Source: Entamoeba invadens IP1 (Eukaryota > Evosea > Mastigamoebida > Endamoebidae). Taken from it: 64,000 nucleotides of DNA. The stretch lies in the NCBI RefSeq assembly GCF_000330505.1, contig NW_004440426.1, positions 832,722 through 896,721 of the forward strand. The letters run 5' to 3'. Position numbers and translations under genes: made by a program. How positions within the stretch are numbered: the stretch's first letter is position 1; every line of letters begins with the position of its first letter. The notes beneath the pieces are model-generated. The model had not been told where the DNA came from. It saw nothing but the letters and a program-made list of their open reading frames with translations, and made no database searches. Positions 1 to 9,419 of the stretch are shown piece by piece.

Positions 1-2
1 AA

Positions 3-566
3 ATATTGGGAAAGCAATTTGAGTGGCCTTCGAGTGATTTCACTACTATTCGAGAAATGCAAATAGCTCTCCAACTCGACTGCCAGACATTCAAAAATAT
101 TGTTCTTGGCGAAGACCCAAAAGTGAAGGAATTTTTGAAATCACGTGGGTTAGTAACTGCAACAGAAAATCATTTTCTTGTTACACAAGAGAAGCTGCAA
201 GAAAAGACTGATACAAAGGTACGGTGTGAAAAAGAGGAGAAGAAAGAGAAAAAGCTGAAAACGCCACAACCTTCTTCAAAAGGCGAAGATGACGAAAACA
301 AACAGAAAAAGAAGAAGCGACGATTCTCAGAAGAAGAAACACAAAATTTGATCGCTGGGGTCGAGCAGTTTGGTGTTGGACATTGGAAAAGTATTTTGAG
401 CGCCTATGAGTTCGACGGGAGGAGTTGTGTCGATTTGAAAGACAAGTGGAGGAATATAGAGAATTCAAAGAACAGAAATAAACCACAAAAGTCGGCGACA
501 ACGCCGACAAACACAAAGGAGAATTCAACAAAAGGAACATCCTTTTTGCCAATTTTTAATTATTAA
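3..566 (+). CDS. Myb/SANT DNA-binding protein, telobox (TRF-like) type, 5' partial
   Basis: The frame is open to the left edge of the window, with no in-frame ATG before position 57, so the N-terminus probably lies outside. A lysine/glutamate-rich linker (about residues 65-105) leads into one C-terminal Myb/SANT repeat starting at RRFSEEE, with tryptophans at GHWK and DKWRN. The third helix reads VDLKDKWRN, which matches the telobox signature of double-stranded telomere-repeat binding proteins (TRF, Tbf1 and plant TRFL families). The tail is short and basic or Thr/Ser-rich and ends at a TAA. Established: telobox Myb proteins bind telomeric or telomere-like repeats. Inference: this is a nuclear TRF-like DNA-binding protein. 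A generic single-Myb transcription factor is the alternative, because the TRFH dimerisation domain, if any, is not visible here. Confidence 0.7.
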   Translation: MLGKQFEWPSSDFTTIREMQIALQLDCQTFKNIVLGEDPKVKEFLKSRGLVTATENHFLVTQEKLQEKTDTKVRCEKEEKKEKKLKTPQPSSKGEDDENKQKKKKRRFSEEETQNLIAGVEQFGVGHWKSILSAYEFDGRSCVDLKDKWRNIENSKNRNKPQKSATTPTNTKENSTKGTSFLPIFNY

Positions 567-688
567 TTTATTAATTCTACACCCTTTGTAACAGTTTATG
601 ATACAAAATTCGGGTAACATTTTTGTAACATCTGTGACACTAAATGATACAAAAAGTTATATGAACAAAAGTAAAACGCACGAACGAA

Positions 689-2247
689 TTACGAGTCTTG
701 GAACATTGGGTTTTGAGCTTCGTTGTCTTCAGCCTCGTAAAGGGATGACTGTGTAGTTACAGTGATTTGTTCGGCCATCACGTTTTTGAATTGTCGACCG
801 GACCCACACAAAACCCTTTGTAACAGAACAAGAAGTAACTCCACAATAGCAACAATAACCAACGCCAGCATCCCAACACCGCCAATGATTTTATACACGA
901 GTGCAACGGTCTCTGAGAATGTGCACCCATTCACAAAAACACTTGTTTCAATCGCTTCTTTGTCGTCTGGAGACTTTAATTCACAGACTAATTGGGTAGT
1001 ATCATTCCCCGCCAATAAACAGTACCCATAGCAACTCTTGCACATGTGTTGTGATAAAAATCGTGTTGAGAGGTGCATCACGGGGTCGACGACCAAACTG
1101 TTGATCAAGTCCAAACTCGATGTTTTATAGAAGAAGTAAAACTTGTCCTTAATAGACGAGGAGACGGCCTCATAGTCCAAATAAGTGCTTGACGCTGCCG
1201 TTTCAAAGGATTCGGAATAGACAATTCCACTGATTTCTCTGAGTGTCGTGTTGTACTTCTCGACAAGCCCTTTGAACTGTGTTGAGTCTTTGTTCAATGA
1301 AAGAATGATAGGCTTTGCTTTGTTGCTTCCGGTGTAATTCTTAATCAACGAAATGGCTTGCGCGAGGGGTGGTGTGATTTCCGTAGCTGAGAAAGTAATC
1401 TTCGAAAGTGCGTCTTGTGTCACTTTGAAGTCTGCAGAGAACGGCGACTGTGTCCCGTCGTAGTTTTGGACTGCAATTTCAACATTAGCAGAGCCTGTTT
1501 TAGACTTTGCCATTGCTAACGTGTCCAATGCAGTCAGTAAGTCCAATCGCGCCGAGTTAAATGTCTCCTCCGTCCCACCAAACGCGGGATCAATCATTAA
1601 TAATATCCGAGCAGCTCTTCCCGTGTTTTTAGAACTGTCTGATGTCATCTTTTGAACATTCTCGTCAATGACACTTTGGCCGGATGATGACAAAATGCCA
1701 AAATTCAAAAATGAGATGCACTTCCCAGTCTCAAAACAGACTCTACAGAGTTGGTTCTCGTCGTCCACATAGGCGTAGTCCAAATATGGAGAGACTCCCT
1801 TATACTCTCGACACAATCTGTGATTAATAAAAAGTGAATGCGTCGATGCCGTTTTGTCGAAAGTGATGTTGTAAAACACCGCGTGAGTGCGATTGAGGAC
1901 ATTTGCTGTTGCGTTCATTCGGTGGTATGAATAGTACCTCTCGCCATTATCACGAAAGACAGCGTCGACGTGGTTTATCGATTTAAACACAGTTACCATT
2001 TGACCTTGTGGAGCATTATAATACATTTTCCCCATCATTTGAAACTGCGTCGTTAGTGCTTTGTTATGAAATACAGTGAAAAACACAAATTATAATTGTC
2101 TAGTAATAAATCTATTAATATATAATTACCACAAACGTTTAAATCTTCTAAGTTGTGGATATACACGTTACTCTCAAATGTGTTTATTTTTGTGAAATTG
2201 GAGTCTGCGTAGACGCCCAATATAAGTGCAACAAGTAATACTGACAT
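689..2247 (-). CDS. Type I membrane protein with VWA-like ectodomain and integrin-beta-like tail (2 exons)
   Basis: Exon 1 (2247-2137) encodes a signal peptide (MSVLLVALILGVYA) plus about 20 residues. The intron 2136-2045 (92 nt) begins GTTTGT and ends with ACTAAC six bases before the CAG-terminated acceptor. Both exons are in phase 0, giving about 488 aa. The ectodomain has Cys pairs, N-glycosylation sequons and a region that looks like a von Willebrand A fold: a hydrophobic strand ARILLMID followed by alternating helices and strands. A canonical DxSxS metal site is not seen. One transmembrane segment (about residues 420-445) is followed by a 43-residue cytoplasmic tail ending in an NPMF motif near the C-terminus. 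Integrin beta and amoebal Sib proteins combine VWA ectodomains with NPxY/F tails, so an adhesion-receptor role is plausible but inferred. Spliced structure is strongly supported by frame; function is moderate. Confidence 0.7.
2045..2136 (-). other. Intron of the VWA-like receptor gene
   Basis: Read on the minus strand the segment starts GTTTGTGG and ends ACTAACGACGCAG. Removing it joins the signal-peptide exon in phase 0 to the long downstream frame. Without removal the first exon runs into a stop. Confidence 0.8.
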
Positions 2248-2471
2248 CTTTTATATCTTTTTTACAGTTCTTTTTTTATTGATTAACACCTTGTTATTAT
2301 ATTTAACTCACTTTATTTTTTCATCATTTTTTGAGTTTCTCACTTATTCTCTTGCTGTTTTTATTAATAATAAATTTTTTAAATTATTTAATTACTTCAG
2401 TTGTGTTTTCTAAGTTAACTCAATGAATAACTCTTAATATTTGTTTTAACAATTATTAGTAATGGTAAACA

Positions 2472-4202
2472 CTAATAGAAATTGCATTTTATGATNNNNN
2501 NNNNNNNNNNNNNNNNNNNNNNNNNNNNNNNNNNNNNNNNNNNNNNNNNNNNNNNNNNNNNNNNNNNNNNNNNNNNNNNNNNNNNNNNNNNNNNNGGCTC
2601 TTCCCGTGTCGACCAACACGATGTGTATAATCGCTCGAAGTTGTTTGGTGAGTCGTAGTTAATAACGTTGTCAACGGATTCTATGTCGATTCCTCTTGAC
2701 AATACACTTGTTGCCACTAACACAGTCACGTTCCCTTTTTTGAAGGTTTCAAGTGCCTTTGTTCTCTCGTCTTGTCTCATCCCTCCGTGTATCCCACATG
2801 CCTTAACCTTTTTTTCCTCCAAGTAAGCAACAACCTCATCAACCGAAGTCTTTTTGTTTGCAAAGACAATGACTTTTCCAACGATAGTCTCGACCAATTT
2901 AAGTAATGATACCCCTTTCTTTTCTTCTTCGACCCACATAACCCGTTGCCTTACTTTATCTGCAACACCCTTTCGCCCTACAGATATTTTAATTCCTCTT
3001 CTGATGTACTCTCCAGTCAGTTTCTCAAGGTTTGCTGGCATAGTTGCAGAAAACATGAGTGTCGTTCGCTTCTCCGGTTTCCCATTTAAACTGTTTAATT
3101 CATCCCTTTTCATCTCTTCGTCACTCCCACTCTTGAGCGGAGGCATCTCGTTAAAAATCTCTCGGACTTGCACATCAAGACCCATGTCAATCATCTTATC
3201 TGCCTCGTCTAATACGCAGTAATAACACTGTCCTAATACTAGGTACATTTGTCTGAGTAAGTCCCTTATTCTTCCGGGCGCACCAACTAACACCTCGACG
3301 CCCTCTTCTATCGCTTTGATTTGCTCGTCAATCTCCTCCCCACCAATACAACACAACACCCGTATTTTTAACCCCTCACTGAACTTCTTTATTTCGTCGT
3401 CAATTTGTTTTGCTAATTCACGCGTTGGTGCTAAAACCAATCCGTAAGGCCCCCTACACGCAGTTTCGCGTGTGAGTCTTGGCAGCTTCGATATGAAAGA
3501 CACAAGAGGAATGACATAGGCCGCCGTTTTACCCGTTCCAGTCTCTGCCAAACCAATGATGTCTCTCATGTTTAACGCAATTGGTATCGTCGCGGCTTGC
3601 ACGGGAGTTGGTTCGCTGTAATTCAACTTCGAGAGTGTGGCTTGTATTTCCGGGAGGAAAGTGACATCGCTCCACTTTCGGAGAGGCCGCACGACCTCGC
3701 CTCCACTCACTGAAAGAGAGATATTTTCTCTGACAATACGCCAGTCATTTTCTGTCATTTCCTCGAGGCTTTTTGTAATGATGTTCATTTCATTGTCAGT
3801 GTGGGTTGAGCTTCGGGAACTCTTTTTCGACTTTGGCATGTGACCCACAAAATCACCTCCAAATGTACCTCTTCCGAACAAGGGCGTGTATGATATTGGT
3901 GTGTTGTACATTTCATTTGGATCGTTTGTGGTGTCGTCCTCCGGTTTTACTGTCAGCAACTCCCGAAGACTTGGAATTTTGAATTTTTCACTTGGTTTTT
4001 GAAGCTTCTTCAATGGTTTTATTCCGCCTCGATATTGTTGGATAATCTCCGCTTGTTCTTCTTTAGTTAAAGTATTATTAAAATCCTTAGAAGTCATCGG
4101 GACTTTCGAAGGTAAAGATTCAAAAGACTTTTCTCGCTTTGGTGGTGGGGAAGGTTTCTCTCTTTCCGTCTTAGGTATATAAGTCAACTCTTCATCACTC
4201 AT
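2472..4202 (-). CDS. PRP28: DEAD-box RNA helicase Prp28/DDX23 (U5 snRNP), 3' end lost in assembly gap
   Basis: This is the DEAD-box ATPase that helps swap U1 for U6 at the 5' splice site. The N-terminal part carries Prp28-specific blocks (MTENDWRIVREN, then SGGEVVRP and the W-S-D Q-motif region near residues 150-200). Core motifs follow in order: AETGTGKT (about 219-226), PTREL, GG, DEAD (about 330), SAT (about 385), then helicase C with ATSVLSRGID. The N-terminus lacks the long RS region of animal DDX23. Motif VI is broken in the sequence: two single extra bases between about 2605 and 2635 shift the frame, directly beside the 100-N gap at 2496-2595. Ignoring them restores a HRVGRTGRA-type motif, so these are probably contig-end sequencing errors. 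The few codons after the gap (2472-2495) may not belong to the gene. Identity is confident; the 3' end is not. Confidence 0.88.
   Translation of the reverse strand: MSDEELTYIPKTEREKPSPPPKREKSFESLPSKVPMTSKDFNNTLTKEEQAEIIQQYRGGIKPLKKLQKPSEKFKIPSLRELLTVKPEDDTTNDPNEMYNTPISYTPLFGRGTFGGDFVGHMPKSKKSSRSSTHTDNEMNIITKSLEEMTENDWRIVRENISLSVSGGEVVRPLRKWSDVTFLPEIQATLSKLNYSEPTPVQAATIPIALNMRDIIGLAETGTGKTAAYVIPLVSFISKLPRLTRETACRGPYGLVLAPTRELAKQIDDEIKKFSEGLKIRVLCCIGGEEIDEQIKAIEEGVEVLVGAPGRIRDLLRQMYLVLGQCYYCVLDEADKMIDMGLDVQVREIFNEMPPLKSGSDEEMKRDELNSLNGKPEKRTTLMFSATMPANLEKLTGEYIRRGIKISVGRKGVADKVRQRVMWVEEEKKGVSLLKLVETIVGKVIVFANKKTSVDEVVAYLEEKKVKACGIHGGMRQDERTKALETFKKGNVTVLVATSVLSRGIDIESVDNVINYDSPNNFERLYTSCWSTREEXXXXXXXXXXXXXXXXXXXXXXXXXXXXXXXXXXIIKCNFY
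2496..2595. other. Assembly gap (100 N)
   Basis: A run of exactly 100 N, the usual placeholder for a gap of unknown size. It removes the C-terminal part of the Prp28 gene. Confidence 0.99.
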
Positions 4203-4488
4203 TGAGATTATGGATTATTAATTCATTGAGTTTTTTAAAACTATATTATAATTATATTTTATTATTTTTTTTATTAATATTATTAAATTAATAAATAACA
4301 AATTTTAATATAAAACTATAAAATAAATATAATATTATAAACTCTACAATAATATTATTAATAAATAAATTATTATATATATATATAATAACAAATATTA
4401 AAAATTATATTAAAAATTATATTAAAAACAAATTCAATACATTTTAAGTCTTGTGGACTACATTAACTTCATCCCATTGATAGAACAC

Positions 4489-5325
4489 TTATAAGGCTCG
4501 AAGAACTAATATTCTATCACAGATAACTTTCTCTCCGGTAGTTCTTCCCGTTAATGGATTAGACAGATTGGCTGGTACATTATAATAATTCTTCAGACAG
4601 ACGTTAAAATTGACATCGCCATTGTGTTCGATCCAAAAGGCCGAGAAGCACGAGATAAACATCTTTTTGTTGTTTGCATAGATCGAAACGGACTTTTCTG
4701 CACCGAGACTTTTGCGGTCATAAAAGCGCGCCTCGTCCCACTGATTTTTCATCCCAAACAAGAAGAATCTTTTTGACGACGAATTGATTTGTTCGACGTT
4801 TGCCTTTGTTTCTATAGCGTCTTCGTGGTAGAACCCAAAGACGTCATTTTGTTGAGAGATGAATATGAAGACGAGTTTTTGATATCCTGCGACTCTACTA
4901 ATGAATTCTCTGGCGTCCTCCGTTGCCAGTTGACTGTTAAACAGCGTCTCAAATCTCTCATTGTTTGTTTTGAAAAGCAATTGTTTCAGAAACTGCTCTT
5001 GTCTGTTAAAAAAGAACTCGTCGACATCCTCGGCGGGGTTTTTATACTTTGGAGTGACGGGTTTCATTTTTGAGAATGGGGTGATGCCCTTTGTTTTTGA
5101 CTTTTTAATGCTTTGATGGAGTGACTCTAAGATGGTGACATCAGAAGAAGACCTGAGCAACTTCGGGAAAGAGTGTGGCGTTTTGCTCTTGCGAGTGACT
5201 GTGATCTCATACTTCTCTGGTTCAATAGTGTAAAGTTCATCAGATGGTTGAAGTGTAGTGCAGTCGATGCTTTGGAAAGTGGATTTTGGTGTTGTACGAA
5301 CAGATGTTGAAGTGGATGATCCCAT
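4489..5325 (-). CDS. TLDc-domain protein
   Basis: The protein is 278 aa with no signal peptide or membrane segment. The N-terminal ~110 residues are Ser/Thr/Lys-rich and probably disordered. From about residue 125 it shows the TLDc pattern: a hydrophobic strand (KLVFIFISQQ) followed by V-F-G-F-Y, then FFLFGMKN and a C-terminal stretch with paired hydrophobic strands. TLDc proteins occur in eukaryotic oxidative-stress and V-ATPase-associated proteins and are expanded in Entamoeba; the biochemical role is not settled. A second, diverged TLDc-like gene lies at 10138-10968. The call rests on pattern, without a search. An unrelated Entamoeba-specific family is the alternative. Confidence 0.6.
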   Translation of the reverse strand: MGSSTSTSVRTTPKSTFQSIDCTTLQPSDELYTIEPEKYEITVTRKSKTPHSFPKLLRSSSDVTILESLHQSIKKSKTKGITPFSKMKPVTPKYKNPAEDVDEFFFNRQEQFLKQLLFKTNNERFETLFNSQLATEDAREFISRVAGYQKLVFIFISQQNDVFGFYHEDAIETKANVEQINSSSKRFFLFGMKNQWDEARFYDRKSLGAEKSVSIYANNKKMFISCFSAFWIEHNGDVNFNVCLKNYYNVPANLSNPLTGRTTGEKVICDRILVLRAL

Positions 5326-6480
5326 GTATGATTAAACAGTGAAAAGAAGCTATTTATTGATGAGTTTGACAAACCAAAGAGAATTTGTTTGATCTCTTGT
5401 GGTGTTTTGATCAACAAATTGTCATGCAATTCTATTATTATGTAATAGCTTGTATATCATTGTTTCTAGAATTTGTCCAGCACTGGTTGACGGATTCGTT
5501 GCTTTTTTCTCATTTTTTCAACTTAAAGTTTCTGTTTCATTCCGTAAACAACAATCTTTGCATTTTTGTTGTTTATGATCGAAATATAGTAAAATTTACT
5601 ATATAATATACCATTTGAAACAGAATTATTTGGTTTGTTTAAAAGTCACAAAATAGATTCTCTTAACTACCATTTTATTTTTTAAAATGTGTTTTATTTA
5701 CGTCTTTTTTATCATTTTTAATGGGTCAATTGTATAAACGATAATTAAAACGACAACATGTTGTTTAATTCTTGTTATTAAAACAATTACCAAATATATA
5801 ACGTTTTCGTATTTTGGCAATTTAAAGCCAATAATTCCAAAATAACTAAACAATAGTATTTGAAACTATAATAATATCATTAGTTACAATATTTATTAAC
5901 AATAGAATAAAAATGGTAATGATAAAAAAATATTTCGGCAAATATTAAAAAGATATAAACAAAAAATGAATGCCACAGAATAATTGCGAGTTTTATTAAC
6001 ACGACTAAATGAATTTGACTTTTTAATTATTTATTAGATTAAAAAAAATAATTTACACAGGTTACCATAACCAAATAACGGGATATAAAAATAACACTCC
6101 ATTTTTTAAAATAAAATATTTGAATGAAAAAATTCGTGTTTTAGAAATTAAAACAATAAAGAAAATAGCGATTGAAGCAATTTAAATGGCCAAACAACCA
6201 TTTCTTATTGCTATTCAACGTTTATTTAAAGGTGATAATTTTTGTAGTTTTAGTCATTTAATAAATTAATAATGTATAGTTGTTTTTATAAACAAAAAAG
6301 CTATAATTTATTACTATTATAGTTAAAACCAATTATTATTATAACAAATAATATTAATCTATAAATACTTAAATATTAATAAATATTAATAAATAAATGG
6401 AGAAATGCATTCGAACAGTCCAAAAAGCGAAATTTGAAGTGAATCGCTTTAAATTTGTTGGTGGAGTTTTTTGTTATAAA
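5326..6480. other. AT-rich intergenic region
   Basis: About 1.15 kb of AT-rich sequence with homopolymer runs between the divergently placed TLDc gene and the MITE. Short open frames here have low-complexity composition and no recognisable motif. No RNA gene was recognised. Confidence 0.6.
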
Positions 6481-6732
6481 AAACAACTAAAGTCTGTCTA
6501 AAAACGTTGTCCGCTTGTAAAACGTTGTCCATTTGACAAAATTTTACACAAAATAAGTTGAAAAATTTGGGAATTAGGTAAAAACGATCAAATCCCGGTA
6601 AAAATTATGAAACAATGTTTTGGGAATGTTTCGAATTGTTTCCCGAAATATTCCAGTTTTGATGGTCCAAAAACACCTGGACAACGTTGGAGAGCGGACA
6701 ACGTTTCCAGACCGACTATATAGGAGTTGTTT
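6481..6732. mobile_element. MITE-like element with ~50-bp imperfect terminal inverted repeats
   Basis: The two arms, 6481-6531 and 6678-6732, are inverted copies. AAACAACT at 6481-6488 pairs with 6725-6732. AAACGTTGTCCGCT at 6502-6515 pairs perfectly with 6693-6706. AACGTTGTCCA at 6521-6531 pairs perfectly with 6678-6688. AGTC/GTCT blocks also pair between them. The interior (~145 bp) is non-coding. TA-containing sequence lies immediately outside both ends, consistent with but not proof of a TA target duplication. A decayed relative sharing the interior block TTTCCCGAAATATTCCA lies at about 55879-56020. Size, arms and lack of coding fit a miniature inverted-repeat transposable element. The parent transposon is not identifiable from this window. 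Confidence 0.7.
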
Positions 6733-6794
6733 AATAGTAGTTAATAATACTTTAGAACTATAGTGATTTATGAAGGAAACAAATAACATACAAA

Positions 6795-7676
6795 TCAATG
6801 CAAAGCGAAATCGCCTTGGAAATGGAGTTTGTTATTTGGTACACACGTTTCCATCATCTTTGATAAAGTTATAACTTTAAACCCCTTCATTTCCAAGTAG
6901 ATGAGCATTTCTTCAACATAGTCCAAATTATCTTTTAAGTCATGGCATATGATGATATCCCCACTTTTGATTCTTCCTGTGAGTGCAAAGAGGTTGTACT
7001 GTGTTTTTCTGATTTGGAAATCGAAGGAGTGAGTATTCCCCATGACAAGGGTATACCCCAATTTACCGACGATGTCATACATTTGATTTGTGGGAAAGAA
7101 GGACCCGGGTCTAAACCATTTGTATTTGTTGTTCCTCCAAAGCTTTAACCGCTCGATATAACCATGAGTCTTAAAGAATTGTTTGTTGAATAGATTTCGT
7201 GTTAATTGAAAGGAAGCGTCTTGGTTATACATGTGATTGCCAACTTCATTTCCATTCTTTAAAAGTTTCTCAAGTGTGGGACTTAAGACCGTGTCATTGA
7301 TGTAATTCTCAAGTTTGTTGCCAAGCATGAAAAACGTGGCGGAGGCGTCATGGCGGTACAAAGTGTCTAACATGTTGTTTGTGGAACTACTTGGTGCGTC
7401 GTCGAAAGTGAGACCGACAGCGTTGTATTGACAGTCATGAAAGTTGACGAGTGCATCTGGTTGAAGATAATATAACAGAGACATCAGCCAAGATAATTGA
7501 AAAAAAGCAGAAAGACCAATGACTGCTACAATAAAGAGGAAGATCAAAATTGCGACTAACACACTCGATAAAACAACACGAAGAAACATGTTAATTTTGT
7601 AGTTTATTCGATGAATTACTTTTGTACCCATTCGCCTTGTTTGCAACTCTCTATTTTTATTTAACATTCGAATCAT
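6795..7676 (-). CDS. Membrane-anchored polysaccharide (chitin) deacetylase, CE4/NodB type
   Basis: The enzyme class removes acetyl groups from chitin-like polymers; in Entamoeba this supports the partly deacetylated chitin of the cyst wall. The 293-aa protein has a basic N-terminus, one transmembrane segment at about residues 32-55 (type II topology) and a lumenal NodB domain. Visible CE4 motifs: TFDDAP (motif 1, catalytic base Asp and metal Asp), GNHMYNQD (motif 2 position), FRPGSFF (motif 3), HSFDF (motif 4 region) and SGDIIICHD (motif 5). Motif 2 normally reads H-(S/T)-x-x-H. Here the first His is present but the second position is not His, so metal coordination may differ. Several in-frame ATGs lie near the N-terminus; the first is used because the next ones leave the same anchor. 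Family call is confident, substrate inferred. Confidence 0.85.
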   Translation of the reverse strand: MIRMLNKNRELQTRRMGTKVIHRINYKINMFLRVVLSSVLVAILIFLFIVAVIGLSAFFQLSWLMSLLYYLQPDALVNFHDCQYNAVGLTFDDAPSSSTNNMLDTLYRHDASATFFMLGNKLENYINDTVLSPTLEKLLKNGNEVGNHMYNQDASFQLTRNLFNKQFFKTHGYIERLKLWRNNKYKWFRPGSFFPTNQMYDIVGKLGYTLVMGNTHSFDFQIRKTQYNLFALTGRIKSGDIIICHDLKDNLDYVEEMLIYLEMKGFKVITLSKMMETCVPNNKLHFQGDFALH

Positions 7677-8423
7677 TTATTATAGTATAGAAAACATTGT
7701 TACAATTTTTGGATTTGTTTTCAATCTTTTTAACGACAATTTGTGAGAAAAAAAACAGGGGCTCATTGTATCGAGTTTATTTTTACTTAAAAAACCACCA
7801 CCCTTCAATCCATTTTTTTTTGTCAATGAAATCAAAGATTTTTGCTTTTTCGATATAAAATCTATAATCATTAATTTTATTATAACACATCACAAATTGT
7901 GTTTAATTAGATGGTTTAATTAATTTTATTATTGTGGAAATTATAATAAGTTTGAAACTAAAAATAATTTTATTATTTTTTTTGTAATTTTATAGATCGT
8001 TTACATTCTTCTCAATAGTATACACGTATTATTTTTTTTAATTGATTCTTTAATTTTCGGTTCAATAATATCAATTTTGTATTATTATATTAATAATAAT
8101 TATTTTATTCACAACAATATTTTTAAATATATTTAACTTTATTTTTAATGATCTAATTTGTGGTGATTTTGTTAATTAATTTATAATTTCATTAAATATC
8201 ATTGTTTTTTTACAAGAATTTAATTATATTCTAAAAAACTATAAACTAAGAGTTTTCAAAAATTATAAATGAAATAAAAAACATTTTTTTAATAATGTTA
8301 TACTTTTTAATAAAAAGTTTTTATTATAAATTTAATATTAAATATAATAAAAATATTTATAATATAGTAATGTATAATAAAATCAATTAATAATAAATAG
8401 TAATAAATTATCACACAATTCTT
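7677..8423. other. AT-rich intergenic region
   Basis: About 750 bp of highly AT-rich sequence with poly-A/T runs between two minus-strand genes. I see no supported gene, RNA or repeat unit in it. Confidence 0.6.
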
Positions 8424-9419
8424 TTAGTCGGCGATGATGGTACACTCGAGTTTATTAGAACCTTTTGAGAATGAATTTTGGCTGAATACCTGTTGAGGGA
8501 TTTCCAATTGAGTGAATTCTTCATTGAAGAATTTATGTTTTTGATCCTCATCCTCTTCGCGATGTTTTTCGACCTTTTCAAATTTCTCTATTTTGCTACT
8601 TTTTCGAGTTTTTGGTGCTTTGACGTCTTTCTCTGCTTTTTGCGCTTTAACTTTCTCCTTCTCGAGTTTCTCTTTCATTTTCAAATTTTTAATATTTTGT
8701 CTGACGACCTTTGACATATCGAGTTGAGTCTCTCCGATGGTACTCAAATTGTTTCTGACGAAGTCCAGTTGAGAGAAACACCAATTCAGATGAGTTTCAT
8801 TCTCTTCGTGAGTTATTTCAAAAAGAGCCGTAGTGACCTTTTCAAGAAGTCCAAATAAGTTAAATACTTCATCTGAGCAGAATTCAAGGGCTTGTGTGAT
8901 GAAGACGTTCTCTGCTTTTTGGTTAAAGCAAGTTATTAAGAACGTGTTGAACTCTTTGAATAAGTTAAAGATGTCTTCGTCGAGTAGATTTAACATTTCT
9001 CTGTTATTCAAATGGTCTGGGAATGTCGTCCCAGTGACAAATTGAAACCTTCCATCAAAGCAATTGTACTTCTTATGAAACTGTAAGTCCTTATCCACCA
9101 CATTAGAGTACATTTCTCCCCATGTCATCAATTTAGAATAGTCTGGTTGGAATGGTTCGATACCTTTAGAGTAGACCAATAAAGGGATTTGGCCGTATAT
9201 TGATGTGACGCCATTTTTCGACAAATGATGATATAAAAGAAGTGCTTTAAAGGAACTAATAGTGTGCTTGTTCTTCACTTGAGAGTGTATTTTCTTCGTG
9301 ATAGTAAGCGATCCTCCTTTCAGCGCTCGTTTTAAAAAGTAGTCCAACTGTTTCTCGTTGGGAGGAAAGAGGGATTCAAAGTACTCGACTAGTGAGAGTT
9401 GGAGCTTGATATAATTCAT
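8424..9419 (-). CDS. ANTH-domain (AP180/CALM-like) clathrin adaptor protein
   Basis: The 331-aa protein is all-helical in appearance. Its N-terminal ~240 residues resemble the ANTH/ENTH fold: a conserved-looking block FKALLLYHHLSKNG with the K-AL-LLH-L-G pattern of AP180-type helices, followed by a helix carrying GQIPLLVYSKG and further amphipathic helices. The C-terminal ~90 residues are Lys/Glu-rich (repeated K-x-E-K) and disordered, ending in a short tail with QVFSQNSFS. ANTH proteins bind phosphoinositides and recruit clathrin during endocytosis; phosphoinositide-binding lysines are not confidently placed here. A second ANTH protein with the same layout (helical head, charged tail) is at 38707-40056. 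No close family member is asserted. Confidence 0.6.
   Translation of the reverse strand: MNYIKLQLSLVEYFESLFPPNEKQLDYFLKRALKGGSLTITKKIHSQVKNKHTISSFKALLLYHHLSKNGVTSIYGQIPLLVYSKGIEPFQPDYSKLMTWGEMYSNVVDKDLQFHKKYNCFDGRFQFVTGTTFPDHLNNREMLNLLDEDIFNLFKEFNTFLITCFNQKAENVFITQALEFCSDEVFNLFGLLEKVTTALFEITHEENETHLNWCFSQLDFVRNNLSTIGETQLDMSKVVRQNIKNLKMKEKLEKEKVKAQKAEKDVKAPKTRKSSKIEKFEKVEKHREEDEDQKHKFFNEEFTQLEIPQQVFSQNSFSKGSNKLECTIIAD

Noticed and set aside
5385..5606. Plus-strand 73-codon frame next to the TLDc gene
   Set aside because: T-rich spacer composition, no motif, overlaps the likely TLDc promoter.
6574..6798. Minus-strand 74-codon frame downstream of the deacetylase
   Set aside because: It lies almost entirely inside the MITE and its residues derive from the inverted-repeat arms.
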